Assembly (NCBI RefSeq): GCF_016405905.1
Contig: NZ_JAEFCB010000001.1
Location: 558,001 to 622,000 of the forward strand
DNA from: Variovorax sp. IB41
Lineage (GTDB): Bacteria > Pseudomonadota > Gammaproteobacteria > Burkholderiales > Burkholderiaceae_C
Reading direction: 5' to 3'
DNA: 64,000 nucleotides
Below the pieces are notes generated by a model that saw only the letters and a program-made list of their open reading frames with translations, made no database searches and was not told the DNA's origin. The number at the start of each line of letters is the position of its first letter. Position 1 is the stretch's first letter. Shown in pieces: positions 63,886-64,000 of the stretch. A program made the translations under genes and the position numbers.

Positions 63886-63917
63886 CACCGACCGATCACC
63901 GACCACCGACCACCGAC
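63886..63917 (+). repeat. Short tandem repeat CACCGAC
   Basis: CACCGAC occurs at 63886-63892 and then three times head to tail at 63897-63917, in the gap between the second hydrolase and the last gene. Confidence 0.7.
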
Positions 63918-63939
63918 CACGACAGCCAAGGAGAACCTC

Positions 63940-64000
63940 ATGATCCGCATCGATCCAGCGAGCACGCCGCAGGGCGGCCGCGTTCCGTTCTTCACCGGGT
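63940..64000 (+). CDS. Start of a gene cut by the window edge
   Basis: The first 20 codons read MIRIDPASTPQGGRVPFFTG and run off the window. A strong ribosome-binding site (AAGGAGA) lies before the ATG at 63940. The gene follows the hydrolase genes by 62 bases on the same strand and is probably part of the same locus. The piece is too short to assign a family. Confidence 0.6.
   Translation, partial: MIRIDPASTPQGGRVPFFTG

Overview
The window is 64 kb of GC-rich bacterial chromosome with tightly packed genes and short operons. Its content points to a betaproteobacterium of the Comamonadaceae, most likely Variovorax or a close relative. The clues are an sbp/ssu sulfur-uptake cluster, a cysI-DUF934-cysH-cysD-cysN operon, an iaaA-gsiABCD peptide-scavenging operon with DmpA and M55 peptidases, an MXKDX pentapeptide-repeat protein, and GC-rich palindromic repeats. 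The genus is inferred from gene content and not measured.

Layout. 1-2143 (minus): sulfate/sulfonate uptake (sbp, ssuE, a small membrane protein, start of an ssuA-like gene). 2284-8031: yggX, mnmC, a transglutaminase-fold protein, an esterase-like lipoprotein and a crotonase. 8167-13049: a two-component system (minus) beside a plus-strand set that looks like a periplasmic methionine-repair module: cytochrome b561-type protein, YedY-like Tat lipoprotein, Met-rich MXKDX protein and exported MsrA. 13059-18706 (minus): a catabolic operon (periplasmic binding protein, ornithine cyclodeaminase-like, DAO-type oxidase, class I aldolase, CoA-transferase) with a divergent LysR gene. 19864-22445: GNAT, an orphan histidine-kinase-like protein, an extensin-like protein and a small unknown. 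22872-32366: RpiR regulator, isoaspartyl peptidase, glutathione/peptide ABC transporter and two peptidases. 32374-34631: AraC regulator divergent from an AhpD-like protein and a peroxiredoxin. 34632-35716: a gene-free region built of nested inverted repeats. 35717-42452: assimilatory sulfate reduction, then ferredoxin and ferredoxin-NADP reductase. 42439-44584: a class III aminotransferase divergent from a TetR gene. 44571-48031 (minus): sigma-54 response regulator and membrane class III cyclase. 48291-64000: a natural-product locus.

The natural-product locus is the most distinctive part. A divergent SAM methyltransferase is separated by about 0.5 kb of AT-richer DNA, holding a perfect 16-bp palindrome, from two overlapping megasynthase genes. 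The first reads (C remnant)-A-T-KS-AT-T-aminotransferase and the second C-A-T-C-T. No ketoreductase and no thioesterase are present. Two alpha/beta hydrolases resembling exosortase-associated hydrolases follow in the same operon, then a gene cut by the window edge. An amino-acid starter, one malonyl extension and transamination of the beta-keto group would give a 3,4-diamino acyl unit, which is an unusual building block.

Other points worth attention are a palindromic repeat that has become coding sequence inside cysN, a short CysH with only two cysteines next to CysDN without an APS kinase, and several clean operator-like palindromes in divergent promoter regions.
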